Virus record (IMG/VR): IMGVR_UViG_3300043410_000242 | Span: 1-31,482 of that record | Length of the DNA stretch: 31,482 nucleotides | Direction: 5' to 3' (one strand) | Source of the DNA: a virus | Shown here: positions 14,087 through 21,138 of the stretch, piece after piece | How positions within the stretch are numbered: position 1 is the stretch's first letter | Layout of the letters: each line of letters opens with the position of its first letter | Notes under the pieces: model-generated | Databases searched by the model: none | What the model was told of the DNA's origin: nothing | Seen by the model: only the letters and a program-made list of their open reading frames with translations | Program-made: the position numbers and the translations under genes

Positions 14087-14589
14087 AGTATCTTATCTAA
14101 CTGAATAATTTCATTTTGTCTACTTACTTCTTTAACAAAGTAAGCACACGGTGGTTTCTCTCCAAAACGTGTAGGTACAGATAAAAGCTGTCCGTTTTTC
14201 ATTTTAGGAAAATACCATTTTACATCACTGTAAAAGTTTACAATCTCAATCTTTTTAAACTCAACTCTAAAACTACTAAGTGGGTTAAAGATCAACGCTT
14301 CAAAACCTCTATCATTTAGACTAGTTAACGGCAATATTTCAATGTCATTTGCCGAAGTACTATCGCCTACTGCAATACACCAATCAATTGGCATAGTTAC
14401 TTCGTCTTCTCCAATTCTTAAAACCATTGCCGGAGCATTGAATGACTCTAAGAATATTAATGGCATGAAAAAGAAATCAGGTTCGCTAGGTGTGCTATTA
14501 TCAAGCACAGCAAATCTTGTATTTTCGTCTACTTCGTCTGGTAAATTGTTTAAATCAAAAGTTTTATTGTCTAGTGTTAAAATCTGCAT
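14083..14589 (-). CDS. conserved phage protein of unknown function
   Basis: Protein of 168 residues, beta-rich. Conserved-looking blocks are DFFFMPLIFLESFNAPAMV, MPIDWCIAVGD, LPLTSLNDRGFEALIFNP, VNFYSDVKWYFPKMKNGQL and PPCAYFVKEVSRQNE. Proteins with these blocks occur beside replication genes in T4-like cyanophages; I know of no function. It follows UvsW with only 2 bases between stop and ATG and overlaps the next gene by 4 bases. The highly constrained aromatic segments suggest a ligand-binding or protein-interaction fold, which is inference. Confidence 0.75.
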   Translation of the reverse strand: MQILTLDNKTFDLNNLPDEVDENTRFAVLDNSTPSEPDFFFMPLIFLESFNAPAMVLRIGEDEVTMPIDWCIAVGDSTSANDIEILPLTSLNDRGFEALIFNPLSSFRVEFKKIEIVNFYSDVKWYFPKMKNGQLLSVPTRFGEKPPCAYFVKEVSRQNEIIQLDKIL

Positions 14590-14591
14590 GT

Positions 14592-16061
14592 TTATTTTTG
14601 CCAGTCCACTTTCTCAACCGAGAACGGATACTTGGCTTCCTTGTAAAATTTTTTCCTCGTTGTGAGGTGACGCTTTGCGTATTTACAAGTGGACGTAATG
14701 TCCCAGATTTGGACGAAGTCTTTGTCTTCTGCTTTTCTAATGCCTCGCCCAATACTTTGTATAACCCTTGTAAAGCTCTTTCCGGGCTCAAGAAGAACCA
14801 AATTAAAAATACGAGGAATATTAATACCCACAGCGGCCACACCGTAAGTCGCCACAGTAATCTTGTTATCTGAAATTGCATGTTCCTTGTACTCCTCTTT
14901 TCGTTTAGTTCCCTTAACTTCGCCTGAAATGAATGCTGCGTCTGGTATTAACTCTGTTAAAAATTTGCCTGTGTCGATCCTATTAACTAGGATAAGTGTA
15001 TTGCCTGACTCTGATATGCCTTTGATTAAATTTGCTAGGTATGTCATGCGCTCTTTATTAGTAACTAGGTACTTTAGTTCGTCTGCGTATGACTTAAATT
15101 CTGGTAAATCTATTAGTTGTAGTACTTGAATTTGCAATGAACTTAACACACCAATTTGTTGTAAATCGTATGCTGCAATGCCGCCTACTACTGGCCCAAT
15201 GCTTGCAAAAATTGGTGCTGATTCAAATTCTTCTTTTGGAACTGTGCCTGTTAATCCCCAACGAATTGGAGAATTAGCAAAGTTGTGTGTAAGCAGGTTT
15301 TTAAGAACTTCTGCCTTTGCCATATGTACTTCGTCAACAATAACTGTTTCTACACCATGTAAAAACTCTGCTAATGACAACGCTTCTTCAATGTCCCAGT
15401 TCTTAGATTTCTTATCTAGTACGTTAAGACTTTGCCAAGTACAAATAGTGTGTGTATGACCGATCATCTTACGATCGCCAAAATATACACCAACGTCTAA
15501 CCCCACATTTATAAAGTCTTCTTCTGTTTGAGTAACAAGATCTTTGTTAGGAACAATAGTGACTGTACGTCCATATTTTTCTGCACAGTGAGCAAGTGTA
15601 GCAGTCATAATTGTTTTGCCTGCACCTGTTGCTACTTCTTGTAATGCTTGTGTATTAGTGAAAAATCTGTTTACAACCTCAACTTGGTCATCTCGCAACA
15701 TAATAGGTTGACCAGCAAAGCGATGGCCGTCTGGCCATGTTTTTCCCATATCAGCCCAGTAGCTAGCCTTAACTTCTTCAAATTTAATTTGAACAGGTTT
15801 ACGTAAGTCTTCTACTTCATCTATGTCAATATCCATATTAGAAAGTATCTCAAAACACTTTTCTAACTGGCTTAGATAACCATTGCCACCTAACCCAAAC
15901 ATACTAGTTGTGCCATCCCAACGACCTAACTTAAATGCTGGGCGATAACGTGCAGTAGGATCCTCGTACTTAAATGTATTTGCTAATTTTTTACGAGCGT
16001 CTAACGGTAAACCTTCAAACTTAATGTTAACTTCGTCTCTTATTATTAATTTTATTCCCAT
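14592..16061 (-). CDS. uvsW: recombination helicase UvsW (SF2)
   Basis: Protein of 489 residues (T4 UvsW has 503). It remodels branched DNA, drives branch migration and resolves R-loops, moving the phage from origin- to recombination-dependent replication. Domain order: an N-terminal double-stranded-DNA-binding domain (1-110) with the KLGRWDG phrase; motif I EVATGAGKT (142-150); Ia IVPNKDL; motif II VDEVH (242-246); motif III LTGT; and in the second domain NTLILVNRIDTG and motif VI QSIGRGIRK. Overlaps the 396-aa gene upstream by 10 bases, so both are expressed from the promoter at 17249-17277. Confidence 0.93.
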   Translation of the reverse strand: MGIKLIIRDEVNIKFEGLPLDARKKLANTFKYEDPTARYRPAFKLGRWDGTTSMFGLGGNGYLSQLEKCFEILSNMDIDIDEVEDLRKPVQIKFEEVKASYWADMGKTWPDGHRFAGQPIMLRDDQVEVVNRFFTNTQALQEVATGAGKTIMTATLAHCAEKYGRTVTIVPNKDLVTQTEEDFINVGLDVGVYFGDRKMIGHTHTICTWQSLNVLDKKSKNWDIEEALSLAEFLHGVETVIVDEVHMAKAEVLKNLLTHNFANSPIRWGLTGTVPKEEFESAPIFASIGPVVGGIAAYDLQQIGVLSSLQIQVLQLIDLPEFKSYADELKYLVTNKERMTYLANLIKGISESGNTLILVNRIDTGKFLTELIPDAAFISGEVKGTKRKEEYKEHAISDNKITVATYGVAAVGINIPRIFNLVLLEPGKSFTRVIQSIGRGIRKAEDKDFVQIWDITSTCKYAKRHLTTRKKFYKEAKYPFSVEKVDWQK

Positions 16062-17242
16062 ACTAGCTTAGGCTCATACAATGGTTCTGTCTCTGAGTAA
16101 GAAATTATCAAATCGCAACAGTTTGCATAAACTGCTGTTTTGTTGTGTCTTAAATTATTTCCAATACTAATTACACTCATTGGCTTCCAGTTGTTATTTA
16201 GGAGAAATTTTGGAATTTTTCCACTTTGTACGCCAACAAGTTTTGTAGTCTCAGACAAGTGACAGTTATATTTTTTTTGTGCAATTAGTTGATTAAAATT
16301 TTTGCCTTCTTGATCATTGTTAAGTCTAAAGTAAATTCCTACTTCGTCCTCAAGGTTGTTTTTTTCCAAAAATTCACTGATTTTTGACAATTCTTCGAAG
16401 GAGTTTTTTGACCTGTGTTGGTCAAATACAACTAATGCTGGAAAACGTTTTAATTCTGTAATACTTTGAAAAATATCTTCTAAAGAAAATTTCTTCGAGT
16501 CAACCCATACTTTTGTGGATGACCTAGTGGACATTAAATTTGTCAAATTTTCAGGATTTTTTTCAGGTTTTTTACAAGTATACTGATAACGGACAGACCT
16601 GTCAGCAAGGATGTTTTCATCCACTGTTGTTAGGTCGCCAATATCTTCTTTTAATCTTTTTAATAAAGTTTCATTGGTGATGTCATTAATTAGGAATTGA
16701 TTTTCAACCCCATTTTTATCCCAAGATTTGATGGTTTGATAAAACTCTTTCAGTTTTTCGTCAATATCAAATTTTAATTCAGAGAATGCATCAACTAGTA
16801 CAACAATATTTTTTTCAGTTAACTCAGCATGATAAAGTTTGCTGTTTGTAATTTGCACTAAGCCGCTAACTAGCTTAGTCATTGATGTTAATTTTTTCTT
16901 AATGGCTGAAGAATATGCAAAATCAATGACGATGAACGGTGTTTTATCGTTCACTGACATGATGTACATTTTCTTTGTTGTATCCGCAGGTCTAAATGGT
17001 CTTGACCATAACGGCACTGACAACACATTGTCAAAGTCTGTAACAACTTCTTTTATATGTCTCTTGTTTTCATTGAAAATCTTCAGTAAAAGTTTACCTT
17101 GATTTTCCGTAATGAAGTTAGGGCCTGTTACGCTCTTAGCAATACTAGATAAGATACGCATATCCTTATTTGACACAAATGTACTCAACACATCTGTGTT
17201 ATTTTTTAGGATGTCTGTTAAAAGTTGATCAATTGTTGTCAT
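16052..17242 (-). CDS. uncharacterised 396-residue protein in the uvsY-uvsW interval
   Basis: Protein of 396 residues, lysine- and asparagine-rich, that I do not recognise. Visible segments: a helical N-terminus (MTTIDQLLTDILKNNTDVLS), an alternating strand/helix centre (TPFIVIDFAYSSAIKKKLTS, NIVVLVDAFSEL, FPALVVFDQH), and a conserved-looking C-terminal block (WKPMSVISIGNNLRHNKTAVYANCCDLIISYSETEPL). The alternation suggests a two-domain alpha/beta fold. No Walker A is visible. It is the first gene of an operon with UvsW, immediately after a strong promoter and a terminator; a recombination-related role is suggested by location only. Confidence 0.75.
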   Translation of the reverse strand: MTTIDQLLTDILKNNTDVLSTFVSNKDMRILSSIAKSVTGPNFITENQGKLLLKIFNENKRHIKEVVTDFDNVLSVPLWSRPFRPADTTKKMYIMSVNDKTPFIVIDFAYSSAIKKKLTSMTKLVSGLVQITNSKLYHAELTEKNIVVLVDAFSELKFDIDEKLKEFYQTIKSWDKNGVENQFLINDITNETLLKRLKEDIGDLTTVDENILADRSVRYQYTCKKPEKNPENLTNLMSTRSSTKVWVDSKKFSLEDIFQSITELKRFPALVVFDQHRSKNSFEELSKISEFLEKNNLEDEVGIYFRLNNDQEGKNFNQLIAQKKYNCHLSETTKLVGVQSGKIPKFLLNNNWKPMSVISIGNNLRHNKTAVYANCCDLIISYSETEPLYEPKLVWE

Positions 17243-17248
17243 AAAACT

Positions 17249-17277
17249 ATTTTAAAGCATTAACTTGTTAAAGTCAA
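17249..17277 (-). promoter_or_regulatory. sigma-70-type promoter
   Basis: TTGACT (17277-17272) and TAAAAT (17254-17249) are separated by 17 bases, matching the host sigma-70 consensus at 5/6 and 5/6. It lies between the terminator at 17286-17320 and the ATG at 17242. The expected start of transcription, about 7 bases after the -10 element, is the A of that ATG, so the message could be leaderless. A dyad TTAAC/GTTAA lies in the spacer. This looks like an early promoter for the 396-aa gene and uvsW. Confidence 0.65.
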
Positions 17278-17285
17278 CAGTTTAG

Positions 17286-17320
17286 AAAAAAATAGGCCTC
17301 ATAATTATTTAAGGCCTATT
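17286..17320 (-). terminator. rho-independent terminator after uvsY
   Basis: Perfect 9-bp stem AATAGGCCT/AGGCCTATT with a 12-base loop, followed on the minus strand by a T tract (T7). It ends transcripts of the gp32-uvsX-uvsY run 22 bases after the uvsY stop and isolates the following operon, which has its own promoter. Confidence 0.85.
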
Positions 17321-17342
17321 GTCTGCATTTTGGCAAAATTAG

Positions 17343-17798
17343 TTATAAGGATGCATCTTCCATGCCTGCAACTCTTAATTTAACAATATTTGTTAATTGC
17401 CACTGCTTTTGATCTAATGCTTTAGTAATACCTAACCACTTGTTGCGAAGTAAAGCAAACTCGTTGATAATTTTTTCAAAGTCAACTACGTCTGCTTCGC
17501 CTTCAACAAATTTTTCACAATCTCGACTACTTAGAGCACGTTGATAGTTTTCTAAGTACTTGCGGAAGTGACTACTTTTCAATCTTCTAAGTTCGATATT
17601 AAGATATTCCAAAATTGCTTCAATTTCTTGAAGCTGACTAAATCGTTGTTCCACAATGCCTGGCATTCCTGCCGCGGCACGTTCAATATTTCCCGTTATA
17701 CGGCATTCAATCTTTGCGGCATCTAATTCAGCCTTATAGAATTCCACTGCATCAGGAATATGCGAAATGTCTTTTGAGATCTTAGTATACCAACCCAT
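17343..17798 (-). CDS. uvsY: recombination mediator UvsY
   Basis: Protein of 151 residues (T4 UvsY has 137). UvsY helps UvsX displace gp32 from single-stranded DNA. The match is by length, all-helical composition and position: a start DISHIPDAVEFYKAELDAAK, a long helix around LQEIEAILEYLNIELRRLKSSH, and IVEQRFSQLQEIE. Heptad-like patterns fit the family's hexamer. Located two genes after UvsX and before a terminator. The ATG overlaps the TAA of the preceding small gene (TAATG). Confidence 0.9.
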   Translation of the reverse strand: MGWYTKISKDISHIPDAVEFYKAELDAAKIECRITGNIERAAAGMPGIVEQRFSQLQEIEAILEYLNIELRRLKSSHFRKYLENYQRALSSRDCEKFVEGEADVVDFEKIINEFALLRNKWLGITKALDQKQWQLTNIVKLRVAGMEDASL

Positions 17799-18031
17799 TA
17801 GAAATCCAATTCTTTATAGTCTTCGTCTTCGTCAGATGGTTCATCTAGGTAATATTCAATAGCAGAATCAAGAGTGCTATCAATTCCAGATGCACTTTGC
17901 AATACACGATCACTAACACCATAGTCTGCTAGTAAATCAATGTATCTTTCTGCTGCAACTTCTAATTGTTTCTTATCGATAAAATCGCTAAACAGCACCC
18001 AGATATCGCCAATTTGTGTTTCATTCAACAT
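17798..18031 (-). CDS. small acidic protein between uvsX and uvsY
   Basis: Protein of 77 residues from the ATG at 18031 (MLNETQIGDIW...). An ATG at 18040 is also in frame, but GAGGAG is almost adjacent to it, whereas it is spaced about 10 bases from 18031. Mostly helical and very acidic at the C-terminus (EPSDEDEDYKELDF). Small proteins of this kind sit between uvsX and uvsY in other T4-like phages. The acidic tail could act as a DNA mimic or bind one of the recombination proteins; this is speculative. Start overlaps the end of uvsX. Confidence 0.65.
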   Translation of the reverse strand: MLNETQIGDIWVLFSDFIDKKQLEVAAERYIDLLADYGVSDRVLQSASGIDSTLDSAIEYYLDEPSDEDEDYKELDF

Positions 18032-19085
18032 GTTCTTCATTCTCCTCTGGAACGGTAGTTGTGGTAGTAGGTTTGATATGAAATTTTTCCATTATCATAT
18101 CTAATTTATCATCTTTCCATTCTTTTCGGTAGAATTTGAACTCTTCTCCAGTCTCTGGATCAATCCACTTGAGTCTATTACCTTCTTGTTTTAGCAACCC
18201 TTCTGCTTCAAACAAATCAACTAGACCGCTGTAAGGACTCATACCAGTTTCGTAAGGAATTTTAACTTGAACTGACTCAAATGGTTTTGCGTAACGTGTT
18301 TTCATAATCTTACACGCTGCACGAATACCGTTGACTGTAGTAGTCTTAGCACCATCTTCGTCTTCTTTAAGTTTTAACTTACGCATAGCAACTACAATAC
18401 TAGATGCGTAGATAAAGCCCTGACCGCCTGAGATTTTATCATCTGGGTCAAACATATCTTGGCTAGCGTATGTGTGGTTAGTTGCTACTAGACCAATGTT
18501 TAATGCACCAAACATGTTAACACAGTTACGAACAAGTGCTGTAAGTGCTTTAGGCTTACGGCCCATGTCGCCTTTCAAATCACCTGCTTCAAATTGGTTA
18601 ACATCTGTTGGAGTTAACAACATACCTAGTGAGTCTACAACAAATAAAACCTTTGGACGAGTTTCCTCTGGAATTTCTTTGTATTCTTTAACAAACTCAT
18701 TAATAGTTTTAGCAACATCATCAATCATTGCCATATTAAGTTTTAATAGTTTGTCTTCGCTTGTATCAACACCAAGTGCGTGTAGCCATGCTTCATCAAG
18801 AGCATTTTCACTATCAACTAGTACAACATAAATGCCTTGTGCTTGTGCTTCTTTAACAAGATTACCGGAACAAATATAAGACTTGCCTGCGCCGGATTCG
18901 CCAGCAAAAACTGTAACCTTACCTAGCGGAACGCCTTTCTTAAAGTCGCCGCTAATAAGATAATTTAAGGCATAGTTGCCTGTGCTAATCCAATCTGTTG
19001 GATCGCTAAAACCTACGCTAAGACCGTCGATAGACTTAGTCAAGGTTTTTCTAAATTTTGATAAATCGAATGGCTTTGTTGCCAT
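18021..19085 (-). CDS. uvsX: RecA-like recombinase UvsX
   Basis: Protein of 354 residues from the ATG at 19085, which follows a strong GGAGGA; a longer reading from 19121 would run through the hairpin and is rejected. UvsX forms filaments on single-stranded DNA and carries out strand exchange. Motifs: Walker A AGESGAGKS (61-69), VVLVDSENALDEAWL (Walker-B-like region with the catalytic acidic residue), VLFVVDSLGMLLTP, and loop region SGGQGFIYASSIVVAMRK. The C-terminal tail is Thr- and Glu-rich. It follows gp32 and its hairpin and precedes the small gene and uvsY. Confidence 0.95.
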   Translation of the reverse strand: MATKPFDLSKFRKTLTKSIDGLSVGFSDPTDWISTGNYALNYLISGDFKKGVPLGKVTVFAGESGAGKSYICSGNLVKEAQAQGIYVVLVDSENALDEAWLHALGVDTSEDKLLKLNMAMIDDVAKTINEFVKEYKEIPEETRPKVLFVVDSLGMLLTPTDVNQFEAGDLKGDMGRKPKALTALVRNCVNMFGALNIGLVATNHTYASQDMFDPDDKISGGQGFIYASSIVVAMRKLKLKEDEDGAKTTTVNGIRAACKIMKTRYAKPFESVQVKIPYETGMSPYSGLVDLFEAEGLLKQEGNRLKWIDPETGEEFKFYRKEWKDDKLDMIMEKFHIKPTTTTTVPEENEEHVE

Positions 19086-19106
19086 ATTATTCCTCCTATA
19101 TGATTC

Positions 19107-19133
19107 ATTTAAGGGGGACAAGCCCCCTTAAAT
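19107..19133 (-). repeat. perfect 11-bp inverted repeat between gp32 and uvsX
   Basis: Arms ATTTAAGGGGG (19107-19117) and CCCCCTTAAAT (19123-19133) with a 5-base loop. It starts 2 bases after the gp32 stop codon and ends about 22 bases before the uvsX ATG. On the minus strand there is no T tract after the stem, so it is not a canonical terminator; RNA stabilisation, processing, or gp32/uvsX attenuation are possible. Confidence 0.8.
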
Positions 19134-19134
19134 T

Positions 19135-20124
19135 TTACTTCTGACGATTGCGGATCATTGCCAAGATGTCTTGTGCTCGGCTATCACCACTTGCAGCGTT
19201 AGCTACATTAACACCCTTTGCTGGTGCTACTGGTTCGTCTTCATCCACTGGATCTGCTTGAACAACTGCTTTTGGTGCAGGTGCAGATTGGGTAGGAGTA
19301 GATTGTGCTTTGTTAGGATCACCAGTGTTCTGGCTCATGCCAGCTGGTTTAAAGTATTGACCCCAACGTTCCATATCAAATGGCTTGCCTTCTACTGATG
19401 CCTCAAACATTTCCTTAATAACTTTAAGTTCAACGTCTGTTGGCTTTTTAGGCAAGTATTCTGACAAGTTAAACAAGTCATGTTCTGCAATAGCAGCTTG
19501 CTCTTCGTCACTCAATGGACGAGTACGACGTGACCATGTTGAAGTTGAGTAGTCAGCGTAACCGCCTTTGCTACCTTTCTTCATACGGAAGTCAATGCCG
19601 TTAACGAAGTCAGTTGGCAAGTCTTCCAATTCTGGATCCATAATTGCACCGTGGATCAACTTAAAGATCTGTGGGCCGATAATGAATCTGCGGATTGGGT
19701 TTTCTGGTTTTTCTTCTGACTTTTCACCAAGACCATCGTCAACAACGAAACCTTGGAAAATGTAAGACTTTTTCTTCCAGTACTTACGACCCATATCTTC
19801 AAGAGACTTGTCTTTAAACCAACCACGAACTTCTGTTAGGATTGGGCAAGTTTCGCCATACATTTCCATGCATGGTACTTGAACGATGGTTTCTTTGTTG
19901 TCTGTTTCGCCGTCAATGCCTGCGAAAGGCAATTTGATCATTGCACGCTCGACCCAGAAAAATGTGTTGTTTGGATTTTTGTCAGGTAGAAAGCGAAGTA
20001 CTGATTCGCCACCTTCTTTTAGATTCCAGAACGGATAAATTGATCTATCTCCGCCTGTGCGCTCGCCTGAGCTGCGTGTTTCAGCTGCCTTTAATTTTGC
20101 TCTGATTTCAGCCAATGTTGCCAT
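19135..20124 (-). CDS. 32: single-stranded-DNA-binding protein gp32
   Basis: Protein of 329 residues (T4 gp32 has 301) from the ATG at 20124 with GGAGA ahead. It coats single-stranded DNA in replication, recombination and repair. Matches: N-terminal cooperative domain with LKAAETRSSGER (LAST-like), then PFWNLKEGGESVLRFLPDKN, FFWVERAMIKLPF, QVPCMEMYGETCPI (C85, C93 as zinc-site candidates), KKKSYIFQGFVVDDG and the RRFIIGPQIFKL core. The C-terminal 60 residues are Pro/Ala/Gln-rich with an acidic DEDEP stretch and a final basic helix, comparable with the protein-interaction tail. The leader and hairpins upstream suggest autoregulation. Confidence 0.93.
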   Translation of the reverse strand: MATLAEIRAKLKAAETRSSGERTGGDRSIYPFWNLKEGGESVLRFLPDKNPNNTFFWVERAMIKLPFAGIDGETDNKETIVQVPCMEMYGETCPILTEVRGWFKDKSLEDMGRKYWKKKSYIFQGFVVDDGLGEKSEEKPENPIRRFIIGPQIFKLIHGAIMDPELEDLPTDFVNGIDFRMKKGSKGGYADYSTSTWSRRTRPLSDEEQAAIAEHDLFNLSEYLPKKPTDVELKVIKEMFEASVEGKPFDMERWGQYFKPAGMSQNTGDPNKAQSTPTQSAPAPKAVVQADPVDEDEPVAPAKGVNVANAASGDSRAQDILAMIRNRQK

Positions 20125-20144
20125 AATATATTCTCCTATTTTTA

Positions 20145-20188
20145 GCCTTAAATTTATTTGCCTTAATTTATTGAAGACCTTCTTCAAT
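20145..20188 (-). promoter_or_regulatory. gp32 leader: hairpin and A/U-rich direct repeats
   Basis: Upstream of gp32 a 9-bp stem TATTGAAGA/TCTTCAATA with a 3-base loop (about 20169-20189) is followed on the transcript by two A/T-rich direct repeats (GCCTTAAATTTATT and GCCTTAATTTATT on the plus strand, period 15), then the ribosome-binding site. T4 gp32 represses its own translation by binding a folded element and adjacent unstructured A/U-rich RNA; this layout is similar. Confidence 0.45.
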
Positions 20189-20189
20189 A

Positions 20190-20220
20190 AAAAACGCATA
20201 CTTGTAGTGTATGCGTTTTT
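20190..20220. terminator. bidirectional terminator upstream of gp32
   Basis: Stem AAAAACGCATAC/GTATGCGTTTTT (12 bp) with a 7-base loop and T tract on both strands, separating the 288-aa gene from gp32. A second short hairpin CAAGCAC/GTGCTTG (20232-20249) lies just ahead of it. GATAAATA on the minus strand (20227-20220) is a 7/8 late-octamer match overlapping its edge. Confidence 0.8.
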
Positions 20221-20271
20221 ATTTATCTTTACAAGCACATTGGTGCTTGAAATGTGATATTATTTCACCAA

Positions 20272-21138
20272 TTATCTATAGTGAATCAAACTAACAAGTC
20301 TTTCAACTTCGTCGTATGCAGATTCCTGAACTGGTGCACCTAACTGGGATTGTAACTTAGCAACATAGTCTTTATTAGCTTGGTAAGCCATGTTGTTACT
20401 CTTTGTAAATCTATCGATCTCAGCTTGAATCTTAGCAGCTTTATTAGGATCAGGTGCTGCTGGTGTTGCGCCCTGTGCTGGTGCTGCTGGTTGTGTTTGA
20501 TTTAATGGATTTGCAGCATCTTTGCCTTGAGCAGCAGCAACAGTAGGACCTTTCTTACCATATCCTGGTGCAATGTTAACATTAGCTGCGGCTTGTGCCA
20601 AGTTGTTAGCTGCTTGGTCTGCTTTAGGTAATTGAGGCATAACCTTTTGAGTTTGTGCAGGTGCAATTTGTGTAGTGTACTCTTTACCCTTCCAAGTAAA
20701 CTTAGGTTCGCCTTTCTTTCGTGCATCTGCAAATGCAGAGCCAAATGACATACTATCTCTATTTACAGGTTCTGCAGGAGTTGCACCTTGGCCAGCTGGT
20801 GGAAGCGGTGTAGCTTCAACATTGCCCTGTGCTACAGGTGTTGCGGTTGCTGCTGGGGCAGGACCTCCTGCATCTTGTGTAGCAACATCCATATCTGCAC
20901 CTGTTGCTGGACCTGCTACTGGAGCTTTATCAGGTACTGCTGATCTCATTCTAGCAAGAATAATCGGATCAGTTGGATCTGCACCACCTAGCCATTTTTG
21001 TTGCTCTGGACTTAACTTAGCCCAAGCATCTTGTTTAGTTGTATCTTGCTTAGGTGCCCAAGGATTAACTTGTCCTGTAGCGGGTGCAGCAGCATCTGCT
21101 TCTGCTAAAATATCAATATATGCTCTTAAACTTTTCAT
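20272..21138 (-). CDS. probable internal head protein, Ala/Pro/Gln-rich, capsid-targeting N-terminus
   Basis: Protein of 288 residues. The start MKSLRAYIDILAEADAAAPA has the layout of a T4 capsid-targeting sequence, with LAE|A as plausible prohead-protease site. Most of the chain is low-complexity Ala/Pro/Gln/Gly. A folded island lies near residues 130-165 (MSFGSAFADARKKGEPKFTW then KGKEYTTQIAP); this SFGSAFA.AR...F.WKGK.YTTQ motif recurs in phage head-associated proteins. The C-terminus EVERLVSLIHYR is helical. AGGAGT precedes the ATG, which overlaps the stop of the upstream gene (ATGA). A scaffold-like role is also possible. Confidence 0.75.
   Translation of the reverse strand: MKSLRAYIDILAEADAAAPATGQVNPWAPKQDTTKQDAWAKLSPEQQKWLGGADPTDPIILARMRSAVPDKAPVAGPATGADMDVATQDAGGPAPAATATPVAQGNVEATPLPPAGQGATPAEPVNRDSMSFGSAFADARKKGEPKFTWKGKEYTTQIAPAQTQKVMPQLPKADQAANNLAQAAANVNIAPGYGKKGPTVAAAQGKDAANPLNQTQPAAPAQGATPAAPDPNKAAKIQAEIDRFTKSNNMAYQANKDYVAKLQSQLGAPVQESAYDEVERLVSLIHYR

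Noticed and set aside
14342-14873. Plus-strand frames opposite the 168-aa gene and uvsW end
   Set aside because: They lie antisense to well-supported genes, have no start signals, and their translation is Leu/Ser/Cys-rich and unlike a folded protein.
19085-19121. Upstream start for UvsX
   Set aside because: It would read through the strong hairpin and lacks a ribosome-binding site; GGAGGA lies before the ATG at 19085.
20124-20238. 38-residue N-terminal extension of gp32
   Set aside because: The extension is encoded by the hairpin/repeat leader; GGAGA precedes the ATG at 20124, whose protein matches the family start.
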